Positions 28,795 to 37,575 of a stretch of 64,000 nt of DNA are shown here, piece by piece (position 1 is the first letter of the stretch; each line of letters starts with the position of its first letter). The notes beneath the pieces are model-generated. The model saw only the letters and a list, made by a program, of their open reading frames with translations. It did not search any database and was not told the origin of the DNA. The position numbers and the translations under genes are program-made. The DNA is from Terriglobia bacterium (GTDB taxonomy: Bacteria; Acidobacteriota; Terriglobia; Versatilivoradales; Versatilivoraceae). The stretch covers positions 1,736,653 to 1,800,652 of the forward strand of contig OX638355.1 of the NCBI GenBank assembly GCA_951813285.1, read 5' to 3'.

Positions 28795-29778
28795 ATGAAG
28801 ACCTTGACTCAGGTTCCGCTGGGCACTCAGGTGCTGTTCGGACCGGCGGTGAAACGCCGCCGGCGACTGGAGCGGCTCGTTTTCAACATTTTCAGCCGTT
28901 GGAAGTACGAGGAGATCATCCCGCCCATTTTCGACTACTACGATGTCTTCTCCAGGGGCATGGGGGCGGAGTTGGAGGAGGCGCTCTATCGCTTTGTCGA
29001 CCGGGAGGGCAATCTGCTGGCCCTGCGACCCGAATTCACCTCCCTGGTGGCCAAGACCGTGGCCACCCGCCTGCAGGATCGGCCCAAGCCCCTGCGGCTA
29101 TGTTATTGCGGCGACGTCCTACGCTACGAAGCTCCCAGGGGCGGCAGGCAGCGCGAGTCCTTCCAGCTTGGAATCGAGAACATCGGCGGTGAGAGGATCG
29201 CCTGCGACGCCGAGGTCATCCAGGTGGCCATGGAAGCGCTGCAGCGGGTCGGGATCGACCGCTTTCAATTCAACCTGGGCGAGATGGGCTTCTTCGCCGG
29301 CCTGGTGGAGAGATTCGGCCTCTCGGCTCAGGACCTCTCGAGAATCAGGAGGCTCATCGATCTGAAAGATCCGGTGGGACTTCAGGCCGAGATGGAACGC
29401 CTGCAGCTGTCCCCCCGGCGGCGTGAGGTGTTGCACGCCCTGCTTCACTTGACCGGCAACTCTGAAACCATCGACGCCGCCCGGCGGCTGGTCCGCAATG
29501 AGAAATCCTTGTCGGCCCTGGACAACTTGGCGGGGCTCTACGCCGAGTTGCGGCGTCGCAAGCTGGCCGACCACCTGACCATCGACCTGAGCGAAGTGAG
29601 GGGTCTGGACTACTACACCGGCATCATCTTCAAGATCTACGTGCCGGGGTTGGGATTCGAGGTGGGCAGCGGCGGCCGTTACGACAACCTGTTGAAGAAC
29701 TTCGGTTGCGATCTCCCTTCGGTCGGGTTCACCTTCTTCCTGGAACGGCTGATGGCCCTGCCGCTGAAACTGCGATGA
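28795..29778 (+). CDS. hisZ: ATP phosphoribosyltransferase regulatory subunit HisZ
   Basis: A HisRS-like protein of 327 residues without the anticodon-binding domain, which in combination with a short hisG next door identifies HisZ. Class II core motifs are present: FDYYDVFSRGM, ALRPEFTSLVAKTVA, CYCGDVLRYEAPRGGRQRES and near the end RGLDYYTGIIFKIY with GSGGRYDNL. It forms the hetero-octamer with HisG that performs and feedback-controls the first step of histidine synthesis. The stop overlaps the hisG start in an ATGA arrangement. A true histidyl-tRNA synthetase is unlikely given the length. Confidence 0.9.
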   Translation: MKTLTQVPLGTQVLFGPAVKRRRRLERLVFNIFSRWKYEEIIPPIFDYYDVFSRGMGAELEEALYRFVDREGNLLALRPEFTSLVAKTVATRLQDRPKPLRLCYCGDVLRYEAPRGGRQRESFQLGIENIGGERIACDAEVIQVAMEALQRVGIDRFQFNLGEMGFFAGLVERFGLSAQDLSRIRRLIDLKDPVGLQAEMERLQLSPRRREVLHALLHLTGNSETIDAARRLVRNEKSLSALDNLAGLYAELRRRKLADHLTIDLSEVRGLDYYTGIIFKIYVPGLGFEVGSGGRYDNLLKNFGCDLPSVGFTFFLERLMALPLKLR

Positions 29779-30434
29779 GCAATGGGTTGAAATCCGAGGA
29801 AATCCTCTCAGTGGCCCTTTCCAAGGGCAGGCTTCAGGACGCGGCCCTGGAGTTGCTGGGCCGTGCCGGGGTGGAGGTGGACGGCTCCGAGGCGGGTTCC
29901 AGAAAGCTCATCTTTCAGGACAGGAGCGGGTGCTTCCAGTTCTTTATGGTGAAACCGGTGGACGTCCCGACCTACGTGGAATATGGCGTGGCCGACCTGG
30001 GCGTTGCCGGATGGGACGTCTTGCTGGAATCCGAAGCCGACGTGCATCAACCGCTGGATCTCGGCATCGGCCGATGCGTCCTGGCGGTCGCCGGCCCCAG
30101 GAGCACGGCGCGGAAGAACTACCGCGAGTTGTCTGCCGTTCGCATCGCCACCAAGTACCCTCGGATCACCACCGATCACTTTACCCGGCAGGGCATCCCG
30201 GTGGAAATCATCTACCTCTCCGGCAGCGTCGAACTGGCTCCCAGGCTGGGACTCTCGGAGCGGATCGTCGACCTGGTGGCCACCGGGCGCACCCTGGCCG
30301 ACAACGGGCTGGAAGTCATCGAGCCGATCTGCGATGTCTCGGCCCGGCTGATCGTCAATCGGGCCAGCTACCAGGTGAAACGCCGGGCGGTAAGCCGCCT
30401 CATCCAACAGCTGGCGGACAGTTTGAACCGATGA
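29775..30434 (+). CDS. hisG: ATP phosphoribosyltransferase catalytic subunit (short form)
   Basis: Catalyses condensation of ATP and PRPP, the first histidine step. At 219 residues it is the short HisG form that lacks the C-terminal regulatory domain and depends on HisZ, encoded just upstream. Motifs include SVALSKGRLQDAA, the YGVADLGVAGWDVL region and the PRPP-binding ERIVDLVATGRTL. The ATG at 29775 overlaps the hisZ stop (ATGA) and its own stop overlaps the hisD start, so hisZ-hisG-hisD are translationally coupled. Longer upstream frames read into hisZ and are excluded. Confidence 0.94.
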   Translation: MSNGLKSEEILSVALSKGRLQDAALELLGRAGVEVDGSEAGSRKLIFQDRSGCFQFFMVKPVDVPTYVEYGVADLGVAGWDVLLESEADVHQPLDLGIGRCVLAVAGPRSTARKNYRELSAVRIATKYPRITTDHFTRQGIPVEIIYLSGSVELAPRLGLSERIVDLVATGRTLADNGLEVIEPICDVSARLIVNRASYQVKRRAVSRLIQQLADSLNR

Positions 30435-31723
30435 TTCCGATCTACCAGTGGCCCGATTCCCAGGCCGGCGCCTACCTGGAAAAGGTGAGTTCGCGGGGAG
30501 CGCAGGCCGATGGGGACCTGGAGGCGGGCGTTGCCGCCATCCTGGCTTCGGTGCGGGAAAAGGGAGACGCCGCCCTGAGGCAATGGACCCTGCGGCTGGA
30601 GGGTTTCGAGCCCGGCTCGCTGAGGATCGACCCCGGGGAGATTCGCTCCCTGGCCAATCGGGTGGAACCGGAGTTGCGGGAAGTCCTGCGCCAGGCCCGG
30701 GAGAACATTGCCGACTTTCACCTCCGGCAGCGGCAGCAGTCCTGGGAGTTCGAAGCCTCGGATGGGGTCAGGCTGGGGCAGCGAATCACGCCCCTGTCGA
30801 GTGTGGGTCTGTATGTGCCGGGGGGAGCCGCGGCCTATCCTTCCAGCCTGCTCATGAACGCTGTCCCGGCTCAGATCGCGGGGGTGGGCCGCATTGTGGT
30901 GGTCACCCCCTATGCCCGGTTCCAGGCCAACCCGGTGGTGGCGGCGGCTCTGGCCGAGCTGGGACTGGAGGAGGTCTACGGGGTGGGGGGTGCCCAGGCG
31001 ATCGCCGCCCTGGCCTTCGGGACCGAAACCGTGCCCAGGGTCGACAAGATCGTGGGTCCCGGCAACGCCTACGTATCGGCGGCCAAGAGACAGGTCTACG
31101 GGCTGGTGGATATCGACAAGATCGCCGGCCCTTCTGAAGTGGTGGTGGTTGCCGACGAGTCGGCTCATCCCGACTTCGTGGCCGCCGATCTGATGGCCCA
31201 GGCCGAGCACGATGAGGCAGCGGTGGCGCTGGCCATCGTATTTTCCAGGGATCTGGCCGAAGCCATCCGGGCCAGCCTCGAGCGTCAGATCCTGGAACTG
31301 AGCCGACAGGGGACCATTCGCAAGGCGCTGGAACGCTATGGAGCGGTTCTGGTCGTCAATGAACCCGAGGAGGCGATCCGGATCGTCAACCGCATCGCTC
31401 CCGAGCACCTGGAGTTGCTGACCCGGGAAGCCGAGTCTCTGGCTCGGCAGGTGGAGGCCTGCGGGGCCATCTTCTTCGGTTCCGATTCCTGCGAAGCGGT
31501 GGGCGACTACTTTGCGGGCCCCAACCACGTCCTGCCGACCGGAGGCAGCGCCCGCTTCGCCTCGCCCCTGGGCGTCTACGACTTCGTGAAGCGGACCAAC
31601 CTGGTCAAGTACACCCGGGCCGCTCTGAGCAAGAATCATCGGGCCATCGAGCGGTTCGCCCTGGCCGAGAAGCTGGATGCCCACGCCCACAGCGTCCGGA
31701 TTAGAATGAGGAATGAGGAATGA
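30431..31723 (+). CDS. hisD: Histidinol dehydrogenase
   Basis: Zinc- and NAD-dependent enzyme performing the last two steps of histidine synthesis; 430 residues from the ATG overlapping the hisG stop. Conserved blocks are PGGAAAYPSSLLMNAVPAQI, VGPGNAYVSAAKRQVYG, AGPSEVVVVADESAHP, MAQAEHDE with metal ligands, and APEHLELL. The C-terminal residues RMRNEE and the TGA stop are encoded within the GAATGAGGAATGAGGAATG repeat that begins element E2, so the protein tail has been replaced or extended by repeat sequence. Confidence 0.95.
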   Translation: MIPIYQWPDSQAGAYLEKVSSRGAQADGDLEAGVAAILASVREKGDAALRQWTLRLEGFEPGSLRIDPGEIRSLANRVEPELREVLRQARENIADFHLRQRQQSWEFEASDGVRLGQRITPLSSVGLYVPGGAAAYPSSLLMNAVPAQIAGVGRIVVVTPYARFQANPVVAAALAELGLEEVYGVGGAQAIAALAFGTETVPRVDKIVGPGNAYVSAAKRQVYGLVDIDKIAGPSEVVVVADESAHPDFVAADLMAQAEHDEAAVALAIVFSRDLAEAIRASLERQILELSRQGTIRKALERYGAVLVVNEPEEAIRIVNRIAPEHLELLTREAESLARQVEACGAIFFGSDSCEAVGDYFAGPNHVLPTGGSARFASPLGVYDFVKRTNLVKYTRAALSKNHRAIERFALAEKLDAHAHSVRIRMRNEE

Positions 31724-32176
31724 GGAATGAGGAATGAGGAGTGATGAATGATGAATGAGGAATGAGGAATGAGGGGTCAGGAGTGATGAGTGAAGTGTTG
31801 TTCGGTCGATGAATTAGGCATTTGGAAAAGAGTTATCCACGAAGGAATGCGAAGGGCCACTAAGTACACTGCCGCATAAGTATTGCCACCTATACTTGGC
31901 TGCCACGTCGAGTTGCGCCAGGAGGTTCCAAGGGTAATCCATGGTGAACTTCAGTAGAGCAGCCGCCATACGTATTGATACTTATGTGCAGGGCCACCAA
32001 GAGGCTGCACAAGCATTTGGCTGCCGCTTGTTGTTGAATCAGGTCTATCCGTGTTTTAGTGTTTCGTTTCCATTCGTGGTTTGTCTTCATGAGCAATCGG
32101 TCCGTTTCCCCACGAACGATCAACTCGGCAGGGCGGGGCTGCGCTGACCACTAGTCATTCATCATTCCTCATTTCC
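31703..32176. repeat. Dispersed composite element, copy E2
   Basis: Second copy of the element at 27.4 kb. Left end is repeated GAATGAGGAATGAGG units, then TTCGGTCGATGAATTAGGCA, AAAAGAGTTATCCACGAAGG, GCATTTGGCTGCCGCTTGTT, CATGAGCAATCGGTCCG, GGGCGGGGCTGCGCTGACCA, and an inverted right end CATTCATCATTCCTCATTTC. It is about 107 bases longer than E1, mainly because of a nested 126-base insertion at 31865-31990. It occupies the hisD to oxidoreductase gap. Confidence 0.8.
31865..31990. mobile_element. MITE-like 126-base insertion nested in element E2
   Basis: Flanked by an 11-base near-perfect direct repeat, GGGCCACTAAG (31854-31864) and GGGCCACCAAG (31991-32001). Near the left end is TGCCGCATAAGTAT (31870-31883); the right end reversed reads TGCACATAAGTAT, an imperfect terminal inverted repeat. 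Element E1 has the uninterrupted equivalent (GGGGCACGAAGGAGCTGC), serving as an empty site. It is too short to encode a transposase. Confidence 0.6.
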
Positions 32177-32184
32177 TCTAAGCC

Positions 32185-33189
32185 ATGTCCAAGAAAACTC
32201 TCAACTGGGCCGTTCTCGGAGTGGGACAGATTTCCGAGGTGGTGGCCCCCGCCATCAGAAATTCCGGCTGGGCCGTCCCCTATGCCATCGCCAGTCGGAC
32301 TTTGGATAAGGCCGATGGATTCGCCCGGCGGCACGGTTTTTCCAGGAGCTATGGGTGCTATGAAGCCGTACTGGATGATCCGGCGGTGGAGGTGGTTTAC
32401 AACGCTCTGCCCAACTGGCTCCACTGCGATTGGACCATCCGCGCCCTGGAGGCGGGCAAGCACGTTCTCTGCGAGAAGCCTCTGGCGGAGGACATGGCCG
32501 AGTGCCGGAGAATGGTTGCGGTTTCCAGGGAGTGCGGCCGGTCGCTGATGGAAGCCTTCGCCTACCGCTTTCATCCCCAGACCGCCAGGGTCAAGGAACT
32601 TGTCAGCCAGGGAAGCCTGGGCGAACTTCGGCTGATTCGCTCCTCCCTGGGATTTCCGCTCGACTTCAGCCGGCCCAACGTTCGGCTCAAGCCGAGCCCC
32701 GGCGGGGGCGCCCTGATGGACGTGGGCTGCTACTGCATCCACGTGATGCGCACCCTGACGAACGAAGAACCCCTGACGGTGCTGGGTCGGAGCCTGGGTG
32801 AACCCGAGAGCGGCGTGGACCTGACATTCGGAGGGATGATGGTCTTTCCGGGCGGGTGCCTGGGGCTGTTCAGCGGTAGCTTCCAGACCGCCCGAGACTT
32901 TCAACTGGAGATCATCGGCTCCCGAGGACGCCTGCTGGTCCCGATGCCCTTCAAGCCCGACCCCGACCACAGCGCCTTGCAGTTGGAAGTGGAGGGCGAG
33001 ACCCGTGAGGTGCCGATCCGAGACGGCGGTGACGTCTATCGACTGCAGGTCGACCATTTCAGCCGCTCCGTGCTGGAGGGGCGGCCGTTGTCCTTGCCCT
33101 TGGAGGATGCACTGGGTAACATGGCGGTGATCGAGGCCCTGCGGCGTTCAGCCCGGACCGGCCGGGAAACGCGGCTGGTCGAAGGTTAG
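32185..33189 (+). CDS. Gfo/Idh/MocA-family oxidoreductase
   Basis: NAD(P)-dependent dehydrogenase of 334 residues. The N-terminal Rossmann domain opens WAVLGVGQISEVVAPAI, and the CEKPLA motif near residue 98 with its catalytic-site lysine is the family hallmark. The C-terminal alpha/beta domain contains GGGALMDVGCYCIHVMR with the His expected in the active site. These enzymes mostly oxidise or reduce sugars and inositols; the substrate cannot be told here, and the neighbours (histidine genes, YpdA-like reductase) do not help. The ATG is 9 bases after the end of element E2. Confidence 0.85.
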   Translation: MSKKTLNWAVLGVGQISEVVAPAIRNSGWAVPYAIASRTLDKADGFARRHGFSRSYGCYEAVLDDPAVEVVYNALPNWLHCDWTIRALEAGKHVLCEKPLAEDMAECRRMVAVSRECGRSLMEAFAYRFHPQTARVKELVSQGSLGELRLIRSSLGFPLDFSRPNVRLKPSPGGGALMDVGCYCIHVMRTLTNEEPLTVLGRSLGEPESGVDLTFGGMMVFPGGCLGLFSGSFQTARDFQLEIIGSRGRLLVPMPFKPDPDHSALQLEVEGETREVPIRDGGDVYRLQVDHFSRSVLEGRPLSLPLEDALGNMAVIEALRRSARTGRETRLVEG

Positions 33190-33199
33190 GGCACAACAA

Positions 33200-33365
33200 A
33201 ATCGCCGCGTTCGCGGCTGCGACGGCGCGTGGTTCACGCGACCCCGGGTTCACGCCCGGGGCTACCTGCGGACGCGGCAACGCCGCTTTATTGGAAGTCC
33301 TGTTGGATACGTTTCGTCGGGTAACCGACGTCAACCGCGGCTGCGCCGCTCTCCCTTGAACCACA
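33200..33365. repeat. GC-rich hairpin repeat, diverged relative of the array modules
   Basis: Carries CGCCGCGTTCGCGGCTGCGA, GGTTCACGCCCGGGGCTACC, GCGGCAACGCCGC and AACCGCGGCTGCGCCGC, i.e. GCCGC/GCGGC hairpins joined to a CACGCCCGGGGCTACC core. The resemblance to the 48-kb unit is in layout more than in exact sequence. It lies in the gap before the YpdA-like gene. Confidence 0.5.
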
Positions 33366-33474
33366 ACACTGCCGGGGGACAGGATTTCCCAAGAGACAAT
33401 TCCTTGGAAGAATCCGGTGTTCGAGTGCAGCCGTAATTACGGCGCTCGATAAGAGCGCCGTTTCCCAGTGAGAG

Positions 33475-34479
33475 ATGCTCTCTCCAATCCACGACCTCAT
33501 CATCATCGGAGCCGGTCCCACGGGGCTGGCCTGCGCCATCGAGGCGGAAACGCGGGGGCTGGATTACCTGGTGATCGAGAAAGGGTGCATCGTCAATTCG
33601 ATCAGGAATTTCCCGCTGCAGATGACCTTCTTCACCACTCCGGAACTGCTGGAAATCGGCGGCCTGCCCTTTGTGACTCCCTACCAGAAGCCGACTCGAC
33701 TGGAGGCCTTGAAGTACTACCGGCGGGTGGCCGATAGCTACCGGCTGAAGCTGCATCTCTACGAAACCGTTCTGGCCGTGGAAGGCAGGGACGACAATTT
33801 CCAGGTCAGGACGAAAACCCGGGATCGGCAGAGCCGCTGTTACCGGACGCGCAAGATCGTTCTGGCCACCGGGTACTACGACATTCCCAATTTCCTGAAC
33901 GTTCCCGGAGAAGACCTGCCCAAGGTGACCCACTACTACAAGGAAGCTCACCCCTACTATGGGATGGATGTGGCGGTGATCGGCGGCAAGAATTCGGCCG
34001 CCGTGGCCGCCCTGGATCTCTACCGCGCCGGAGCTCGGGTCACGCTCATCCACCGGGGGAGCCGACTGAGCTCGAGCATCAAGTACTGGATCAAGCCCGA
34101 CATCGAAAACCGCATCAAGGCCGGGGAGATCCAGGCCCGGTTCGACACCGCCGTGGTGGAGATCACCCAGCGGACCCTGGAATTGCGCCACCGCTCCGGG
34201 GAGACGGTCTCTCTGGACAACGACTTCGTGTTTGCCATGACCGGTTATCGCCCCGACCTGGAGTTCTTCCATTCCATCGGGGTTCGCCTGGATCCTGAAG
34301 ATCAGCGGCCCCTGATCGACAAGAACAGTTACGAGAGCAACATCGCCGGAGTCTACCTGGCCGGCGTGGTGGTCGCGGGCATGTTCACCAACGAGGTCTT
34401 CATCGAGAACGGTCGATTTCATGGTAAGGTTGTGGTGGATCACATCACGGAGCAACTGAAGAATCGCGCTGTTTCATGA
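33475..34479 (+). CDS. ypdA: YpdA-family putative bacillithiol disulfide reductase
   Basis: FAD/NADPH-dependent oxidoreductase of 334 residues related to thioredoxin reductase but lacking its CxxC pair, the hallmark of YpdA. It has the N-terminal FAD loop IIIGAGPTGLACAIEAE, a short Cys-containing segment EKGCIVNSI, NFPLQMTFFTTPELLEIGG, and the second dinucleotide loop VAVIGGKNSAAVAAL. The C terminus has AGVVVAGMFTNEVFIENGR. In firmicutes YpdA reduces oxidised bacillithiol and works with bacilliredoxins; a bacilliredoxin gene starts at 63920. Bacillithiol synthesis genes themselves are not in this window. Confidence 0.85.
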   Translation: MLSPIHDLIIIGAGPTGLACAIEAETRGLDYLVIEKGCIVNSIRNFPLQMTFFTTPELLEIGGLPFVTPYQKPTRLEALKYYRRVADSYRLKLHLYETVLAVEGRDDNFQVRTKTRDRQSRCYRTRKIVLATGYYDIPNFLNVPGEDLPKVTHYYKEAHPYYGMDVAVIGGKNSAAVAALDLYRAGARVTLIHRGSRLSSSIKYWIKPDIENRIKAGEIQARFDTAVVEITQRTLELRHRSGETVSLDNDFVFAMTGYRPDLEFFHSIGVRLDPEDQRPLIDKNSYESNIAGVYLAGVVVAGMFTNEVFIENGRFHGKVVVDHITEQLKNRAVS

Positions 34480-34556
34480 CCTTGAGCGCCCGGCGCACCC
34501 CGCAGGTCTGACCCGGTCCCCGGAACCGGGGAATCCCGGGCGTCAAGAGGCTGGCC

Positions 34557-35375
34557 ATGGCTGCAACAGGAGATCGGGAAACGGGCCGCGGACCGACCGG
34601 CGGGACAGGTGCAGCGGGGACTCTCGACTCCAAGGGGATGCACGGGCCGAAGGCCGGAGCGGCCGCCGTGGGCCCCGACCGCGATCCGGCGGCACCGGTG
34701 TCCGGACGCACGGTTCCTCCCTCGCCTCGCCTGTCGCCTGACCTGCCTCTCTCGCCCGGACTGAAGGAGCGGGTATTGGAGGCCGTCAGGGATGTGAGGC
34801 CCGAGGCGGGCGCCAACCGGGCCGGCATGCGCCCGCCATTACGGAAGGCCTCGGGCCTCCGGCACTGGCTTTCCTGGGCCTGCGCCGCCGCGGCCGGTCT
34901 GGCTCTGGCGTTCTCCGTGGGAAACCAGCGCCGCCTCGACCGGGAAATCACTGCCTATCAGGCCGGCCTGGTCGACTTGGCGGGTGAGGTTCGCGAGCTT
35001 CAGGCCCGCCTGGACCAGGTGGGAGGCGCTCCGCCGTTTCCGAACGACCCCGACGTCCGGGCCCTGCTCCTGTTGGGGACCCCCAAGAGCCCCGAGGCCA
35101 GGGGAGCGGTGTTCTGGAGCGGCCAGGAACGCAAGGCGCGGCTCTACACCTCCAGGCTGCCGCAACTCTCCCGGGAAAAGACCTACCAGCTCTGGCTGAT
35201 CGCCGACAAGCCCGTGGGTGCGGGGACCTTTCGAGTCAATCCCGCCGGCCAGGGCTATCTGGAGGTGGTCGACCTGGACCGGGAGAGTCCACCCGTGCAG
35301 ATTGCGGTCACCATGGAGCCGGCCGGAGGGGCACGCCAACTCACGGGGGAGGTCTACCTCACCGGATCCTACTAG
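34557..35375 (+). CDS. RskA-like anti-sigma factor C-terminal domain protein
   Basis: Single-pass membrane protein of 272 residues. The first 100 are Gly/Pro/Ala-rich and disordered-looking. A membrane helix is at about 103-121 (LSWACAAAAGLALAFSV), followed by a short coiled coil, and then the extracytoplasmic RskA-type domain (165-265) with VFWSGQERKARLY, LPQLSREKTYQLWLIADK and VQIAVTMEPAGG. Typical members hold an ECF sigma factor through an N-terminal zinc-binding helix bundle, but here no HxxxCxxC motif and no adjacent sigma-factor gene is visible. It may therefore be an orphan or have lost that role. Start is uncertain. Confidence 0.7.
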   Translation: MAATGDRETGRGPTGGTGAAGTLDSKGMHGPKAGAAAVGPDRDPAAPVSGRTVPPSPRLSPDLPLSPGLKERVLEAVRDVRPEAGANRAGMRPPLRKASGLRHWLSWACAAAAGLALAFSVGNQRRLDREITAYQAGLVDLAGEVRELQARLDQVGGAPPFPNDPDVRALLLLGTPKSPEARGAVFWSGQERKARLYTSRLPQLSREKTYQLWLIADKPVGAGTFRVNPAGQGYLEVVDLDRESPPVQIAVTMEPAGGARQLTGEVYLTGSY

Positions 35376-35410
35376 CGGCGGGACAACTGCAATGGATCCG
35401 CTGCCGCTGA

Positions 35411-35535
35411 TAGCCACTCACGAGCCGCCGCGTTGGCCCCCCACCGGATCGACTGTGGGCTTCGCCCTGTGGTAGTCACTCTCGGGGCGCCGCGTTTGCC
35501 CCCCACCGGATCGACTGCGGGCTGTGCCCTTGTCC
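35411..35535. repeat. Two tandem copies of a CCCCCCACCGGATCGACTG repeat
   Basis: Copies at about 35411-35469 and 35473-35532 share GCCGCG, then CCCCCCACCGGATCGACTG and GGGCT. An inverted single copy lies at 63014-63070. They occupy the leader of the HupE-like gene, together with a CTTCGTGG-type fragment at 35571-35600. Confidence 0.75.
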
Positions 35536-35601
35536 GACTCCCCCTCAAGGGGGGAGTGATACTTGGGTTGGTGTGTCTTCGTGGTCCTTCCCGCTACTTC
35601 A

Positions 35602-36729
35602 TTGACGAACTCCCTCATCAAAACAGCCGTTGGCCTGACGGGGTGGATCCTTCTGGGTGCCGTGCCGGCCCTGGCCCACGATTTCGCCTTCACCGAGGCC
35701 ACCCTCCTGATCCAGCGCGAGGGGTCCTACCGGATCGACCTGCGGGTGGACGTGGACGCCCTGGCCTTGGGCGTCTCGCCAACCACCGATTCGGCCGAGG
35801 TGGTGGCCGAGTTGCAGGCCATGACTCCCGAAGAGCTGGCCGAGGCCGTGGAAAACGCCCGGCAGACGGTCCGGCGCCGGGTGAGGATTCGCGTTGACGG
35901 GGTCAAGCAGGCGCCGGAGATCACCTTTCCCCAACGGGGGACGGAACTGGCGCTGGAGAACGAGCTTCCCACGCTGCTGGGACTGACGGCCAGGCTGTCG
36001 GGCACGATTCCCGCCGAGGCCGAGACCATGACCTTTGGCGCCTCGCGGGCCTTCAGGGCGGTTCACCTCACACTGCTCGATCAACGCACCGGCCGGTCCA
36101 GCCGCCGGATCTTGGGGGTCGGGGAGGACAGCGCCCCCTATCCCCTGCGAGGCGGGGGAGTTGCAGAGGGGATGGGGAGGGTCGCATTCAGCTATCTGAT
36201 TCTGGGGTTCGAGCACATTCTTCCCGCGGGGGCGGACCACATTCTGTTCGTGCTGGGCCTGTTTCTCCTGGGACGGCGGTTTCGACCGCTCCTCTGGCAG
36301 GTGACCGCCTTCACTCTGGCCCACTCGGTGACCCTGGTCCTCTCGAGTTATGACCTGGTTTCGCTGCCTTCACGGCCGGTGGAGTCGCTGATTGCCCTCT
36401 CCATCGCCTATGTGGCCGCCGAGAACGTGGCCACTACTGAGCTGAAGCCCTGGCGCCCGGCAGTGGTTTTCGCGTTCGGCCTCTTGCACGGGTTGGGCTT
36501 CGCCGACGTTCTGCGGGAGCTGGGCTTGCCGTCAGAGCACTTCATGACGGCCCTGGTGGCCTTCAACCTGGGGGTGGAGCTGGGGCAGGTGGCCGTGCTG
36601 CTGCTGGCCTTTGCCGCGGTCGGATGGTTCCGGAAGGAGCCCTGGTACCGCAAGGGAGTGGTCCTGCCGGGCTCGATCCTCATCGGCGCCATCGGCCTCT
36701 ACTGGTTCCTGGAGCGGGCTTTGGGGTAG
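35602..36729 (+). CDS. HupE/UreJ-family membrane protein
   Basis: Membrane protein of 375 residues from a TTG at 35602; a TTG at 35563 is also in frame but lies in a dispersed repeat. The chosen start gives a normal signal peptide (LIKTAVGLTGWILLGAVPALA, cut before HDF). Residues 28-195 form an exported beta-rich domain. The C-terminal half has about six membrane helices with FEHILPAGADHILFVLGLF and FGLLHGLGFADVL, whose histidines mark the HupE/UreJ group linked to nickel or cobalt uptake. The substrate is unknown; no hydrogenase or urease gene is present. Confidence 0.75.
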   Translation: MTNSLIKTAVGLTGWILLGAVPALAHDFAFTEATLLIQREGSYRIDLRVDVDALALGVSPTTDSAEVVAELQAMTPEELAEAVENARQTVRRRVRIRVDGVKQAPEITFPQRGTELALENELPTLLGLTARLSGTIPAEAETMTFGASRAFRAVHLTLLDQRTGRSSRRILGVGEDSAPYPLRGGGVAEGMGRVAFSYLILGFEHILPAGADHILFVLGLFLLGRRFRPLLWQVTAFTLAHSVTLVLSSYDLVSLPSRPVESLIALSIAYVAAENVATTELKPWRPAVVFAFGLLHGLGFADVLRELGLPSEHFMTALVAFNLGVELGQVAVLLLAFAAVGWFRKEPWYRKGVVLPGSILIGAIGLYWFLERALG

Positions 36730-36741
36730 GGAATTGTCGAT

Positions 36742-37572
36742 TCAGGATGCCCGAACGCGGCTGCAGGCTCCCACGACCAGCGGCGTGCACAGCGTGGCCT
36801 GCCGGCTCAGCAGGGCCTGGTGCAACCGCTCTTCAAGCGTTTCGATCCCTACCTCCTCCGCAGAGACCACCCCCAGCCGTGCCATTTCGGGGACAAGGCT
36901 CCGCACCAGTTCCGCGACCCACCGGACCCCCTCTCTGCAGGGCGCAGGATGCAGCTTCTGGCGCACCACCAGGCGGGGTTCTTCCAGGCCGGCATCCCGG
37001 AAGACACGCCACAACCGCGGACCCAGGTCCAGGCTGATCCCCGACCGCCGGAAGGTCTCTCTGATCCACTCCAACACGGTCTCGACCCTGGGTACGGACG
37101 GGATGGAGCGGGCAACCGCCAAGTCGGTTTCGATGAAGGCCGCCACTCCTCCCGGATCCAACCGGTCGACCATGCGGTTCAGCGTACTGGTCGGGTCGGC
37201 CAGGAACATCAGGATAAAGCGGCCGATGAGCGCGTCGAAAGTGAGCGGGAGGTCGACGGTCTCCAGGTCGGCTGCCTTGAAACGCAGGTGGTTGACCCTC
37301 AGCGCAGCCGCGCGCCGGCTGGCGCGTTGCAGGGCCGGGGGTGAACGGTCGATGCCCAGGACCGACCCCGAGGGTCCCACCAGGTCGGCGGCCTGCAGGC
37401 TGAAATCGCCGGCCCCGCAGCCCAGGTCCAGCACGCGCATCCCGGTCCCGATACCGGCCTCCCGCAGGACTTGCAGGCTGATATCTCCCCAGTACCGTCC
37501 CTGAAACCGAAGCCGCCGCAACTCCTCTTCGGTGTACTCCATGGGATAGGCCCGGCCCTTGGTTTCATCCAT
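36742..37572 (-). CDS. Class I SAM-dependent methyltransferase
   Basis: Methyltransferase of 276 residues. The SAM-binding motif I is VLDLGCGAGDFSLQAADL near residues 47-64, followed by an acidic end of beta-2 (LGIDRSPPAL) and the motif-II-like FDALIGRFILMFLADP. The C-terminal third is unique and probably binds the substrate, which cannot be predicted. It lies 3 bases downstream of the M24 peptidase gene on the same strand, so the two are co-transcribed. A second ATG ten codons in is a possible alternative start. Confidence 0.82.
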   Translation of the reverse strand: MDETKGRAYPMEYTEEELRRLRFQGRYWGDISLQVLREAGIGTGMRVLDLGCGAGDFSLQAADLVGPSGSVLGIDRSPPALQRASRRAAALRVNHLRFKAADLETVDLPLTFDALIGRFILMFLADPTSTLNRMVDRLDPGGVAAFIETDLAVARSIPSVPRVETVLEWIRETFRRSGISLDLGPRLWRVFRDAGLEEPRLVVRQKLHPAPCREGVRWVAELVRSLVPEMARLGVVSAEEVGIETLEERLHQALLSRQATLCTPLVVGACSRVRAS

Positions 37573-37575
37573 CCC

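Noticed and set aside
28795-29778. Histidyl-tRNA synthetase
   Set aside because: Only 327 residues, no anticodon-binding domain, and overlaps a short-form hisG; HisZ fits better.
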